Assembly (NCBI RefSeq): GCF_047511655.1
Contig: NC_133395.1
Location: 147,736,318 to 147,800,317, forward strand
Direction of reading: 5' to 3'
Origin: Castor canadensis
Taxonomy: Eukaryota; Chordata; Mammalia; Rodentia; Castoridae
DNA length: 64,000 nt
In this document: one piece after another, positions 56,292 through 64,000 of the stretch
How positions within the stretch are numbered: the stretch's first letter is position 1
How the letters are laid out: the number at the start of each line of letters is the position of its first letter
The notes under the pieces: generated by a model
The model's input: the letters and a program-made list of their open reading frames with translations, nothing else
Told to the model about the DNA's origin: nothing
Database searches by the model: none
Made by a program: the position numbers and the translations under genes

Positions 56292-56345
56292 TTTCCTCCT
56301 TCTCCTCCGTTTCCTCCTTCTCCTCCGTTTCCTCCTCCTCCTCCT
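56292..56345 (+). repeat. 18-bp pyrimidine tandem repeat
   Basis: TTTCCTCCTTCTCCTCCG occurs twice and a third, degenerate copy runs into CCT repeats. The pyrimidine-rich strand continues to about 56395. Confidence 0.93.
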
Positions 56346-56395
56346 CTTCTCTTTCCCTATCCTGTCCTTCCTTCCTCCTCTCTTCTTTTTATTTT

Positions 56396-57184
56396 TGCCT
56401 CCTGCTCGCCAGTCTCTGGCTAGCTCTGTGACCCTGTGCCCTTAGGATGCATCCCTCCCAGAGCTTGTGATGGGCCTGAGTCAGAGCCCTGGCCATGGAC
56501 TTCTGTATTTCAGCTTGGGAATAAGTCAAGAACATACTACCTCGTCTTCTGTGCTGAGGGGGACGCTCTCTGCCTGGGACCTGAAGGCACATGACAGGGT
56601 TGCTTCTGGCACCAGTGTGAGAGGCAGTGGAATGGCACTGCCTGGATGCCTTGTGAGGTGAGCCCTGCTTCTATGGGACAGGAGTGCTAAGGCTGGGCCC
56701 AGGCCAGCAGTGTGGCCCTATGTGGGTCTGAGTCAAACCTTCATCATCTGTCAAGTGGACATGTGAGGACCTATCCACCCTCCATTCTGGTTTGCCAGGA
56801 GTCACAGCCCCTGGTGGTCCCTGGGCCCTCTCTCTGCAGGCCCCAGGCCTCCTGATCTTCAGGGCATATGGCCCTGTCCTCAGCTCAGCCATCTCAGTGG
56901 CTCAGCTGTCCCCGCTTCTGTTTCTGCACAGACACACACCTTTCTATTGATGTCATCAAGGAAAAGAGAAGCTCAGTTAATGCTAATGGAAGGTATGTTC
57001 TAAGTGTCTCACTGACACCACGTAAACAGAATTGTTGGAATGTAGCCTCTGTGTCAGGAGCTGTACAGTCTGGGTTTGTGGAAGTGCACTCTATGATGTT
57101 CTCGTGACACACCCGTCTCTCAGAAATTATCCCAGACATTGAGCAACACGTGACTGGAATTCCACAGGCCTGGTTCTCTCAGTT
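56396..57184. other. Unassigned intronic sequence
   Basis: Nothing recognisable as gene or repeat. Confidence 0.4.
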
Positions 57185-57500
57185 CTTTTCATTCACTTCA
57201 TAAATAGGTGTTGAGACTCTGCTGTGTGCTGTTGGGTACAAGGGATTTGGTGGGAAAAGGCAGCCCAGGTCCCTGTTCCAGTGGTGAGGCTGCAGGAGAA
57301 CCAGGAGGCACAGAACAGTTGCTGTTCAGGGTGTATTGGGGGCTGTGGGGCCAGCAAACGTGGAGAACAGGAGGCTACATGTGAGCTGAAAGGTACAGGC
57401 CATGGTGCCAGGAGAAGGGGCAGGATGGGAAGTGTATCTCAGACTCAGAGCATGCACAAAGGCCCTGAGGTGGTGGCAAGCATGCTGAGTGAGGAGCCGA
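57185..57500. repeat. Old mammalian interspersed repeat, family not named
   Basis: 'ttcattcacttcataaataggtgttgagactctgctgtgtgctgttgggtacaag' followed by 'agagcatgcacaaaggccctgaggtggtggcaagcatgctgagtgaggag' matches the same broad repeat type as 14935 and 30790. Confidence 0.5.
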
Positions 57501-57639
57501 CCTGGGATGGAGCTTGACATGTAAGGAGATGGATGCTGGGTGTCTGGCTGGGAGGTTGTGGTGTAGCTGGGCTTATCCCCAATGCCTTTCCCTTTGTTCC
57601 TTGGATAGAGAGGGGGAAGCTCTGTTTTACCGACCTGTA

Positions 57640-57880
57640 ACCTGAACTCACTCTCTTCTCTACAGAGAGTGACATAGGTTGCCTGGGGTCCAGTCCTGTT
57701 GCCACTGCCTACTAGCTCTTTGACCTTGGCAAGTGGCTTAACTTCCCTCTGCCTTGATGTGGTCATCTGCAAAAGAGGGGTGTTGATAGTACCTCCATCG
57801 TAGGAATGAATTAAATAAGCCAGTACATCAAAGCACACAGAATAGTGCCTGGCTCAGCAAGCCTGCATTCAATGTTAGAA
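57640..57880 (+). repeat. MIR relic, nearly full length
   Basis: 'gcctggggtccagtcctgttgccactgcctactagctctttgaccttggcaagtggcttaacttccctctgccttgatgtggtcatctgcaaaagaggggtgttgatagtacc...gaatagtgcctggctcagcaagcctgcattcaatgtt' follows the forward MIR consensus to its tail. Confidence 0.85.
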
Positions 57881-59632
57881 AGGAGATGATGCTTGTTCTT
57901 GTGAGAGGGTGACTTTTGTGCAGAGAGAATTCCAGCGTATACGAACTTTCCCACTTCCTTCTCTCATTTTCTTAGGTTATTCTTGGACTTTTCTACCGCT
58001 GGGATTATATTGAGATTGTAGGAAAAATCCCACCAGAGAAAATAACACATTGGATGTTGTGTGTTGCTTTTGCGTGCATTAACATGGCTGTTCTCTAACT
58101 GTCTAGTGAAGTGGGTGTTGTTCTGACCATTCTTATCTTCACCCTGTGGTGTTGTGCTAGGTGAGGCCTAGGTCTGAGTACGGCATGTGGAGAGTGACTC
58201 TGAGGTGCCTGGCACTACCTCTCTGTCAGCCTGGTTGAAACCCAGGCCAGGGAGGGAAAGTGCTCGCCTCTGGTGGCCCAGCTGGAGGATCCAAGGTCTG
58301 AGCTGCAGTTTGAGTGATACTCAAGCCTGTGGTCATCTTGAGACACCAGAGAGCCCACTGCCCCGGACCTCCAGGACCTGGCATCCATTGTTTTGCCCCC
58401 ATCAAGGACTAGAAGTGTCTCGCTAGAACAAGAGTGGTTGAGCTGGTGAATCTGCCTAACTCCTGGCTTAGGCTTAGCAGGCTGATCGCTGAGCGTGCTT
58501 CTGACTCAAATAGGAAAGGGCTAGCGAGGCTGGGTGTTTATTCTGCTGCTTCCAACTTTCCTTTCTAGAGGAAATGCACTCCAGAGATATTACACCAGCG
58601 AGCTACAGCCAGTCTTGGCCTGTGGACATGTTTTGTTTGGGGCATACAGTTTAAACATTTTTGAGTTGGTTGCCAACATTTAAATTTTGGCAAATTTCAC
58701 ATAATAGTCCAGATTTTTGGCTTCTCTTGAAAAATTGGAAGATCTGGCAACTCCAGGTCTACATTCCTGGCTGTCCATGGTGGACTGGAGCTGAGAAGAG
58801 ACCGTTCTCCCAGTGGGACTCAGGAGTTTCCGAGGAGTTTTCGTTTCCTGTCGTCTTATACTTGGACTCATGGCTTGCCCACACCACATGAGTGATGCTT
58901 ACTGGCCCTGGAAACTTTTATATTTGGGACCACTACTCCATATTTCCACTGTTTCAGAACAGGCCTTTGATGGATGCTAGAATTTATCAAGGAGAATGGG
59001 AACTCAGGTCCAAGAACATGGTAATGTGTTCCAGCCCCTCTGTGAGGCTTGCAGGCATAGCTGTGAGCTTTATAGTGCCCTGTCAGCTGTGGCACAGGGA
59101 GGTCAAGGCCTTGGACAGTCTCACTTGGCATGCAGGTAAGGGAACTTGAGTGTGGTCCAGATTGCTCTGTGCAAAGCCAGCCTCCCTCCTCCCACACTCT
59201 GTTCCTGCTCCCATGGTGGCCTGCCCAGCCCAGGAGAGCCCTGAAAAGGCTTTAGAAGAGGCTTCTCCAGTGTCCCTTGGGACCACAGAGGATTGTGTTC
59301 AAGAGAAGTCCTCTTTTCTGGCCTTTTAGGAGGCCACGTGGCAGAGCAGAATGGGCCTCCAATCAAGCAGAGCTAGGTTGATTCCTTGCCCCCATTTTCT
59401 AGCTCCTTTCCTCATGCCCTCCTCCGCTCACTTAGTGAGCACTTTGTGGGTGCTGAGCTATTCTTGACTGCTGAGCACTAGATTTCTCATACCTGAATCT
59501 GGTGTTGCCTTGATAATTGGTAACCAGTTGTTACAAACTATGAAGTTTACTTGCTCATTTTCACAATAGAAACTACAAGACTAGGACCCCTAGAGTTACA
59601 GTGTTTGTAAAAAATACTGACTTAAAAAAAAT
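57881..59632. other. Unassigned intronic sequence
   Basis: No gene or confident repeat. Complementary frames of 76-109 codons at 58660-59197 lie on both strands and have no domains. Confidence 0.4.
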
Positions 59633-59727
59633 AAGCCGGGTGCAGTGGTATACATCTATAGGTTCCACCTACTCAGGTGGCTGAGGTGGGAGTTTTCCAC
59701 CAGCCTATATAACATAGAAAAAAATGG
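59633..59727 (+). mobile_element. B1-like SINE, 3' truncated
   Basis: 'ataagccgggtgcagtggtatacatctataggttccacctactcaggtggctgaggtgggag' is a 7SL-type SINE; the later half is degraded ('ccaccagcctatataacatag'). Confidence 0.8.
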
Positions 59728-59869
59728 TAGCATTTTCCTAGGGCACCTTGAATAGCAGTAGTAGGAAGACCTGAGATGACATTGAACTGCACAGGTCCCA
59801 TAGCTCTGTCCTGATTTTCCTAGGGATCAGGTAGGTGTCTTCCTTGTTCCGAGCTCTGTGCTGGTGTAT

Positions 59870-59980
59870 CACAGGACTGTAAGTTTAGGAGTGGCTTAAC
59901 CTCATCTTTGTGAATGAATAAACAGCCCCTGAGAGACTAGGTTACACAGCTGGTAAGTGGACTGGGATTCAGACTGGAGT
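59870..59980 (-). repeat. MIR-like relic
   Basis: 'gagagactaggttacacagctggtaagtggactgggattcagactgga' fits the reverse MIR tRNA-side region. Confidence 0.55.
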
Positions 59981-61280
59981 CGGCTCTCCACCATGGGGAC
60001 TGACCATGACCCTGCTCCAGGGTCAGAGAGTGGCCAGTGGCAGTGGGACAAAAGGTTCAGGAAGTCTTTGTTCCCTGTCAAGTCCTCTTGGTCTGGTTGC
60101 TCACCAGGGCTGAGTGTTGTCCAGTAGAACCAGGAGAGTTCCCTGACAGTCCTGAGATGCAGTGTGCCCTCCTGTGCCCATCCTTGGCTGAGCCACAGAT
60201 GCCCGGGCAGGGCCTCTCTCAGGTGAGCTTGTACTTGGCTCTCAAACATCACTGGTTGTGCAGTTTGCTCAGGTGGTCCTAGCTGGGTTTTGTTCCTAGT
60301 TCACATTCCCATGTTTGGGAGAAGCTCTTCATCCATATTTGGTGATTCAGCTCTGTCTCCCTTCCTCCCCCAGCCCCTCAAGGTGCCTGCCAAAATCCTG
60401 TATAATTCGTGTCATTTCCCAAGCTGCTATAGTATATGAGGGCAGAGAATAATTTAGTTATTGTTGAGTAAAGACTCTTAGCAAAAGTAAAAAAAGTGTG
60501 GCGGGGGGAGTTTTCATACTCACTGCATGAATAGACAATATTTCCTGAAACAGGAGATATGAACCTCAAAGAATTTAAAATAAAACATTCATTTTATTAT
60601 TTTTTTAAAGAAGGAAAACGAGAAAAAAAATGTAGAATAGTCAGTCTTTTTATCCTAAGTACAGATGAAATTGATTAAACCTTAAAGACTGGCCTCCGCA
60701 CACCCGGTTTATTAATTGAAGAATTTCCTCTTACCCAGAATGGGAAGTTCACATTAAAATCGAGCTTGCCCTGAGTGGTAGTGACACTTGAGAACTGAAC
60801 ATTTTCCACAATCCTATTTTCTCTTCGGTGCTAGAGGAAATCCTAAAATGGTTAAAGGGGGGAGGTGAAGAGGGAAGCAGAAACCATACATTTTGAGGAA
60901 GCCTTCTTTCATTTCCTTGTAAAGCATGAAATCAAATTATAGCTCGTGGCCCACAATTATTTTATTTCTACATTTCAAATTCCATTTTCTGCTCCTTTTC
61001 ACTGCTCTTGAACAGGAGTTGTACTGTTGTGCAAAGTCAGCTGAAAAGATTACCCCAGATAGACTGTGTCACAGTAGCTTAAGGAAGCAAAAAGGCTAGG
61101 CTCCTTGGTTAGGTCAGGAGCCATGCCCTGTGCACCAAGCTGTGCATGTCTGCTCCCATTGGGATAGAAGGCATTCATGGACGTCACCCCAAATCCTGGC
61201 CAAGTTTGGAAGATTCCACTGTATGTGAAGACATTGGCTATGCCCCCAGGACTCCTGAGAGAGAATGATGTGCCTCTCTC
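59981..61280. other. Non-repetitive stretch, candidate conserved non-coding DNA at 60600-61080
   Basis: No gene. The 60600-61080 part is AT-rich, unique-looking, with motifs such as 'ggtttattaattgaagaatttcc' and 'gcaaagtcagctgaaaagatta' and no repeat signature. Confidence 0.4.
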
Positions 61281-61290
61281 AGAGAATCCT
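61281..61290 (+). repeat. Left target-site duplication of the SINE at 61291
   Basis: AGAGAATCCT, repeated exactly at 61484-61493 after the A-tail. Confidence 0.9.
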
Positions 61291-61483
61291 AGCCAGGCGC
61301 TGGTAGCTCATGCCTATAATCCTAGCTACTCAGGAGGCAGAGATCAGGAGGATCGCGGTTGAAAGCCAGCCTTGGGCAGGTAGTTTGGGAGACCCTACCT
61401 CGAAAATACCTAACAAAAAGGGCTGGTGGAGTGGCTCAAGGTGTAGGCCCTGAATTCAAGCCCCAGTACTGAAAAAAAAAAAA
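61291..61483 (+). mobile_element. Full-length dimeric SINE with perfect target-site duplication
   Basis: Left 7SL-derived half 61291-61407 ('agccaggcgctggtagctcatgcctataatcctagctactcaggaggcagagatcaggaggatcgcgg...'), A-rich linker ('aaaatacctaacaaaaag'), right tRNA-derived half with box B GAATTCAAGCCCC, and an A12 tail. The 10-bp duplication AGAGAATCCT flanks it exactly. This is the best-preserved copy in the window and a template for recognising the others. Confidence 0.97.
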
Positions 61484-61493
61484 AGAGAATCCT
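61484..61493 (+). repeat. Right target-site duplication
   Basis: AGAGAATCCT, identical to 61281-61290. Confidence 0.9.
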
Positions 61494-61821
61494 ATGTCCA
61501 GGCCCCTTGGTGCCAGTGATAAGGATGATACCAGGTGATGCCTGGCTTGTGGTTGGTCCCCTGGCTCCATATTTCATCCTGTCCCTAGGTGGGATATCAG
61601 CATCTCTCTCCTGCTCCTTCTCTGACCCTTGTTTAGCAGAAAGCAGCTGCAGGCTCTGTGTTCCAGCAAATCACACTTTCCACTTAGCATCCAACATTTA
61701 ATCTTGTTTTAAGTTTTGCTTTATTTATCCTTACAGTTAATTTACACTTAACGGTGCTGCATTTATTGTCATGTAAAGTTCTTTTTTAACATAAACACAT
61801 TTAAGTTAAAAACAATGATTC
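61494..61821. other. Unassigned intronic sequence
   Basis: AT-rich after 61690; no gene or repeat recognised. Confidence 0.4.
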
Positions 61822-61975
61822 TAGCTGGGCACTGTGGCATGTACTTGTGATCCCAGCTACGCAGGAGGCCAAGGTAGGAGAATCGCTTGAGCCGAGAAGC
61901 TGGAGGCTAGCCTAGGCAGTACAGGGGAGACCCCCATCTCAAACCATACCCCCCCCACCACAACACACAAAAGCC
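61822..61975 (+). mobile_element. 7SL-type SINE monomer
   Basis: 'agctgggcactgtggcatgtacttgtgatcccagctacgcaggaggccaaggtaggagaatcgcttgagccgagaagctggaggctagcctaggcagtacaggggagacccccatctc' with a C/A-rich tail. Confidence 0.9.
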
Positions 61976-61985
61976 AAAAAACCCT

Positions 61986-62106
61986 CTAAGCATATGGTGA
62001 ATGCCTGTAATCTCAGCCCTCTGGAGGCTGAGGTAGGAGGATTGAGAGTTTGAGGCCAGCCTGGCTACTCAGTGAGACTGTCCTAACCCTTTGCCCTGCC
62101 CCCAAC
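61986..62106 (+). mobile_element. B1-like SINE monomer
   Basis: 'gcatatggtgaatgcctgtaatctcagccctctggaggctgaggtaggaggattgagagtttgaggccagcctggctactcagtgagactgtc'. It follows the previous monomer head to tail. Confidence 0.87.
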
Positions 62107-62479
62107 CAGAGACTCATTTTAAACACATATATATGCAGGTAATAGTAAATATAGTGTCCATGGATACGGTAGGAATCACAAAGGTGGTATGTGAATGGAA
62201 AGCTTCGTTTAATTCAGGCTCCTCCCTAAAGCAGGACCATCTGTTGGAAAACCTTTTTAATCATGTCCCAAGTTATCCGTCCACACAGGAAATTCTGTAA
62301 TCTGGACTCCTCCATGCCTTCTGGTGAGGACTACTTCCCTTCATATTTCCTTATCCGGAGGAAAAAGGAAAAATTATGTGAGCAGCTACATACATAATTT
62401 CTTGTCCCCTGACCTCTCTGTGGGCACGCAGGCTCACATATTCTGGGGGTGGGGGAGCGACCATTGCTTTGAGGAGCAG
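62107..62479. other. Unassigned intronic sequence
   Basis: Nothing recognisable. Confidence 0.4.
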
Positions 62480-62645
62480 AACAGGCTCTCTGCCAACACA
62501 TGGTCTAGGTTCAAATGTGGCCCTCAGCTTGCTTAGCCGTGTGACTGTGGGAGAGTTGCTTGTGATGTGTCCAAGCCTCGGACTGCAGTGGAGATTAGAA
62601 TAACATGCCTGGTGCATCCTTAGGTACTCAGTAAATGTTCCTCTA
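62480..62645 (+). repeat. MIR relic
   Basis: 'ggttcaaatgtggccctcagcttgcttagccgtgtgactgtgggagagttgcttgtgatgtgtccaagcctcggactgcagtggagattagaataacatgcctggtgcatccttaggtactcagtaaatgttc' fits the forward MIR consensus. Confidence 0.75.
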
Positions 62646-62739
62646 CTTTCTGACCTATCGTCATCCCTCTCTGCCTCACTCCGTCTTTCTGTCAGTCTCT
62701 CTCTTTCCTTCTCTTTCTCTGTCTCCCATTTTTAAGCAA

Positions 62740-62880
62740 GTTCAAACTTGCAGAAAAGTTAGAAGGCTAGTGTGGAGAACTCCTGCATAACCCTCAGCCG
62801 AGGTGATCTTTTTGGCCATTTTTAAATGCCTTTGTCTGGTTTTGGTACTGCATTCAGGAGCCACTCCAGCAGGCCTGACC
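62740..62880 (-). repeat. Possible old L1M-type fragment
   Basis: 'caaacttgcagaaaagttagaaggctagtgtggagaactcctgcataaccc' resembles reversed old L1 3' sequence often found with the motif seen at 53895. Weak. Confidence 0.4.
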
Positions 62881-64000
62881 CCAGCTTTTCACTGGTCTTG
62901 AGGAAGAACCAGGCTTCAGCAGAATAGAGAGACATGGCCAGCCATCTGCCTCTGCCTCTCTACTGCCTGCCCTTCATGGTGAATCAGAGGCAGCCACTCC
63001 AGGAGTGTCACCTAGGGTGAGTGATGACTGTGCACGCAGGTGTGGCATTCTCTCTCAGGGCTCTTGCACCCCTCTCATAGGGCAGGGAGGTCTCTGGTTG
63101 GTGCAGGAGGGCTTAGCACTTCTCTTAGCACTGGTAGGCTCAGTGCCTGTGGCAATAATGGTGTCTGGCTAGAATTTAATAATAGTATTTTTATTGTGTT
63201 TCCTTTAAAAAAAATAAAACGTTTTAGCTGGATGTGCTGCGTGCTTACATTTTTGGGTTCAGTCTCTGTAGAGTTCTGCTCAGTGAGCAGAGCAACTTTG
63301 TGTTTAAGGAGCTTTGTGATGTCTGTTTTAGGCTGTACCATAGTGGAGTTTCCTCTGTGAATGGGCAGCGAGTCAGCTGTGTGCACGTCAGTGCCAGCAC
63401 CTAATTTTACATTAGGTCCTTTATTGTGATTGGTATTATTTTGTTAGTCTGGTAGGTGAAGAACAGGACTTGGGTGGTTTTCATTTGTGTTTTTCTGGTT
63501 TCTGCGAGATGTCTTAGTGCAAACGTGAGCTGTTCACGTTTCTTTGCTCCATTGATTACCTCTCTGACTTCACCTCCTCCTTCTTCCTCAGACCTGCACC
63601 CCGGGCCTACCTCTTGAGTCTTTGCTCAGATGCCTCCTGCTTCAGATCCCAGCTGCCTGCCTCCGTTGCTTCATTTATCCCTGGCCCTCTGCGAAGCTCA
63701 TTTGTGTGTTGTGTTTGCTTTTTGCATTATCTCACTAGATCTTACAGGGATTGTTGTCTCTGACCGCTCAGGGGCTTGGGGCAAGCACTCTCCCTGGGCC
63801 TGGCTTGGTGAGTGCTCAGTAAGGGTGCTGCTAGCTGTTGATACTGTCTACAGTTTTCAATTGAGTTGTTGCCCTTTTTATTACCAACTTGAATATATTT
63901 GATTTGAGCTATCTATTAAGGAAAGTAGTCCTCTGTGTGTAGTGTACACTTTAAGTGTTTCTCCCTAGTCTTTGTATTTTGTCTTATTTTTTTCCATGCA
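62881..64000. other. End of window, intronic
   Basis: No exon of EEFSEC or other gene found. A weak L2-like block lies at 63570-63670 ('gagtctttgctcagatgcctcctgcttcagatccc'). Confidence 0.4.

Larger units (their letters stand above)
2844..64000 (+). other. EEFSEC: EEFSEC intron 1, continuing past the window end
   Basis: No open frame downstream of exon 1 encodes the sequence expected next in eEFSec (the strand after G3 and the NKID guanine-specificity box). Hence at least 61 kb of intron is present here. Mammalian EEFSEC is known as a very large gene with few exons, which fits. All features listed below lie within this intron. Confidence 0.85.

Overview
The window is nuclear DNA from a placental mammal, almost certainly a rodent. 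It carries one protein-coding gene start, a CpG-island promoter, and then more than 61 kb of intron filled with SINEs, L1 fragments, MIR/L2 relics and microsatellites. The commonest young repeat is a dimeric SINE: a 7SL-RNA-derived (B1/Alu-like) left half joined to a tRNA-derived (ID-like) right half. This is the architecture described as B1-dID in several rodent families. The right-half consensus (GGCTGGTGGAGTGGCTCAAG...) suggests a castorid (beaver-like) genome to me. That species call rests on memory of SINE types and is moderate in confidence.

Layout. Positions 1-1900 are 5' flank: a SINE remnant, a MIR, an L2 tail and a MaLR-like LTR. Positions ~1920-3010 are a CpG island without a TATA box. 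Exon 1 of EEFSEC (the selenocysteine-specific elongation factor, eEFSec) starts at the ATG at 2582 and its coding part ends at 2843 at a GTGAGC donor. It encodes residues 1-87 plus the first base of codon 88: the start of the GTPase domain with the P-loop, switch I and DxPGH motifs. From 2844 to the end everything reads as intron 1. I found no sequence encoding the next part of the GTPase domain, so exon 2 must lie beyond 64000.

The intron alternates between repeat clusters and long stretches with no repeat I recognise. The main clusters are at 3.9-4.8, 9.5-10.3, 25.9-29.9, 32.5-33.0, 35.7-40.6, 44.9-46.8, 49.0-50.6, 52.7-54.2 and 61.3-62.1 kb. Several non-repetitive stretches (about 13.7-14.2, 17.8-18.7, 22.4-24.5 and 60.6-61.1 kb) look like candidate conserved non-coding DNA, but only an alignment can show that.

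I found no second gene, no functional RNA gene, no CRISPR array and no intact transposon ORF. The many open frames of 60-200 codons have no recognisable domains, lie in repeats or GC-rich DNA, and are best treated as chance. The most interesting observations are an overlapping upstream ORF in the EEFSEC leader, a five-copy exact 30-bp tandem repeat born inside a SINE, nested retrotransposons, and a near-ideal G-quadruplex motif. I did not see evidence for an undescribed biological system.
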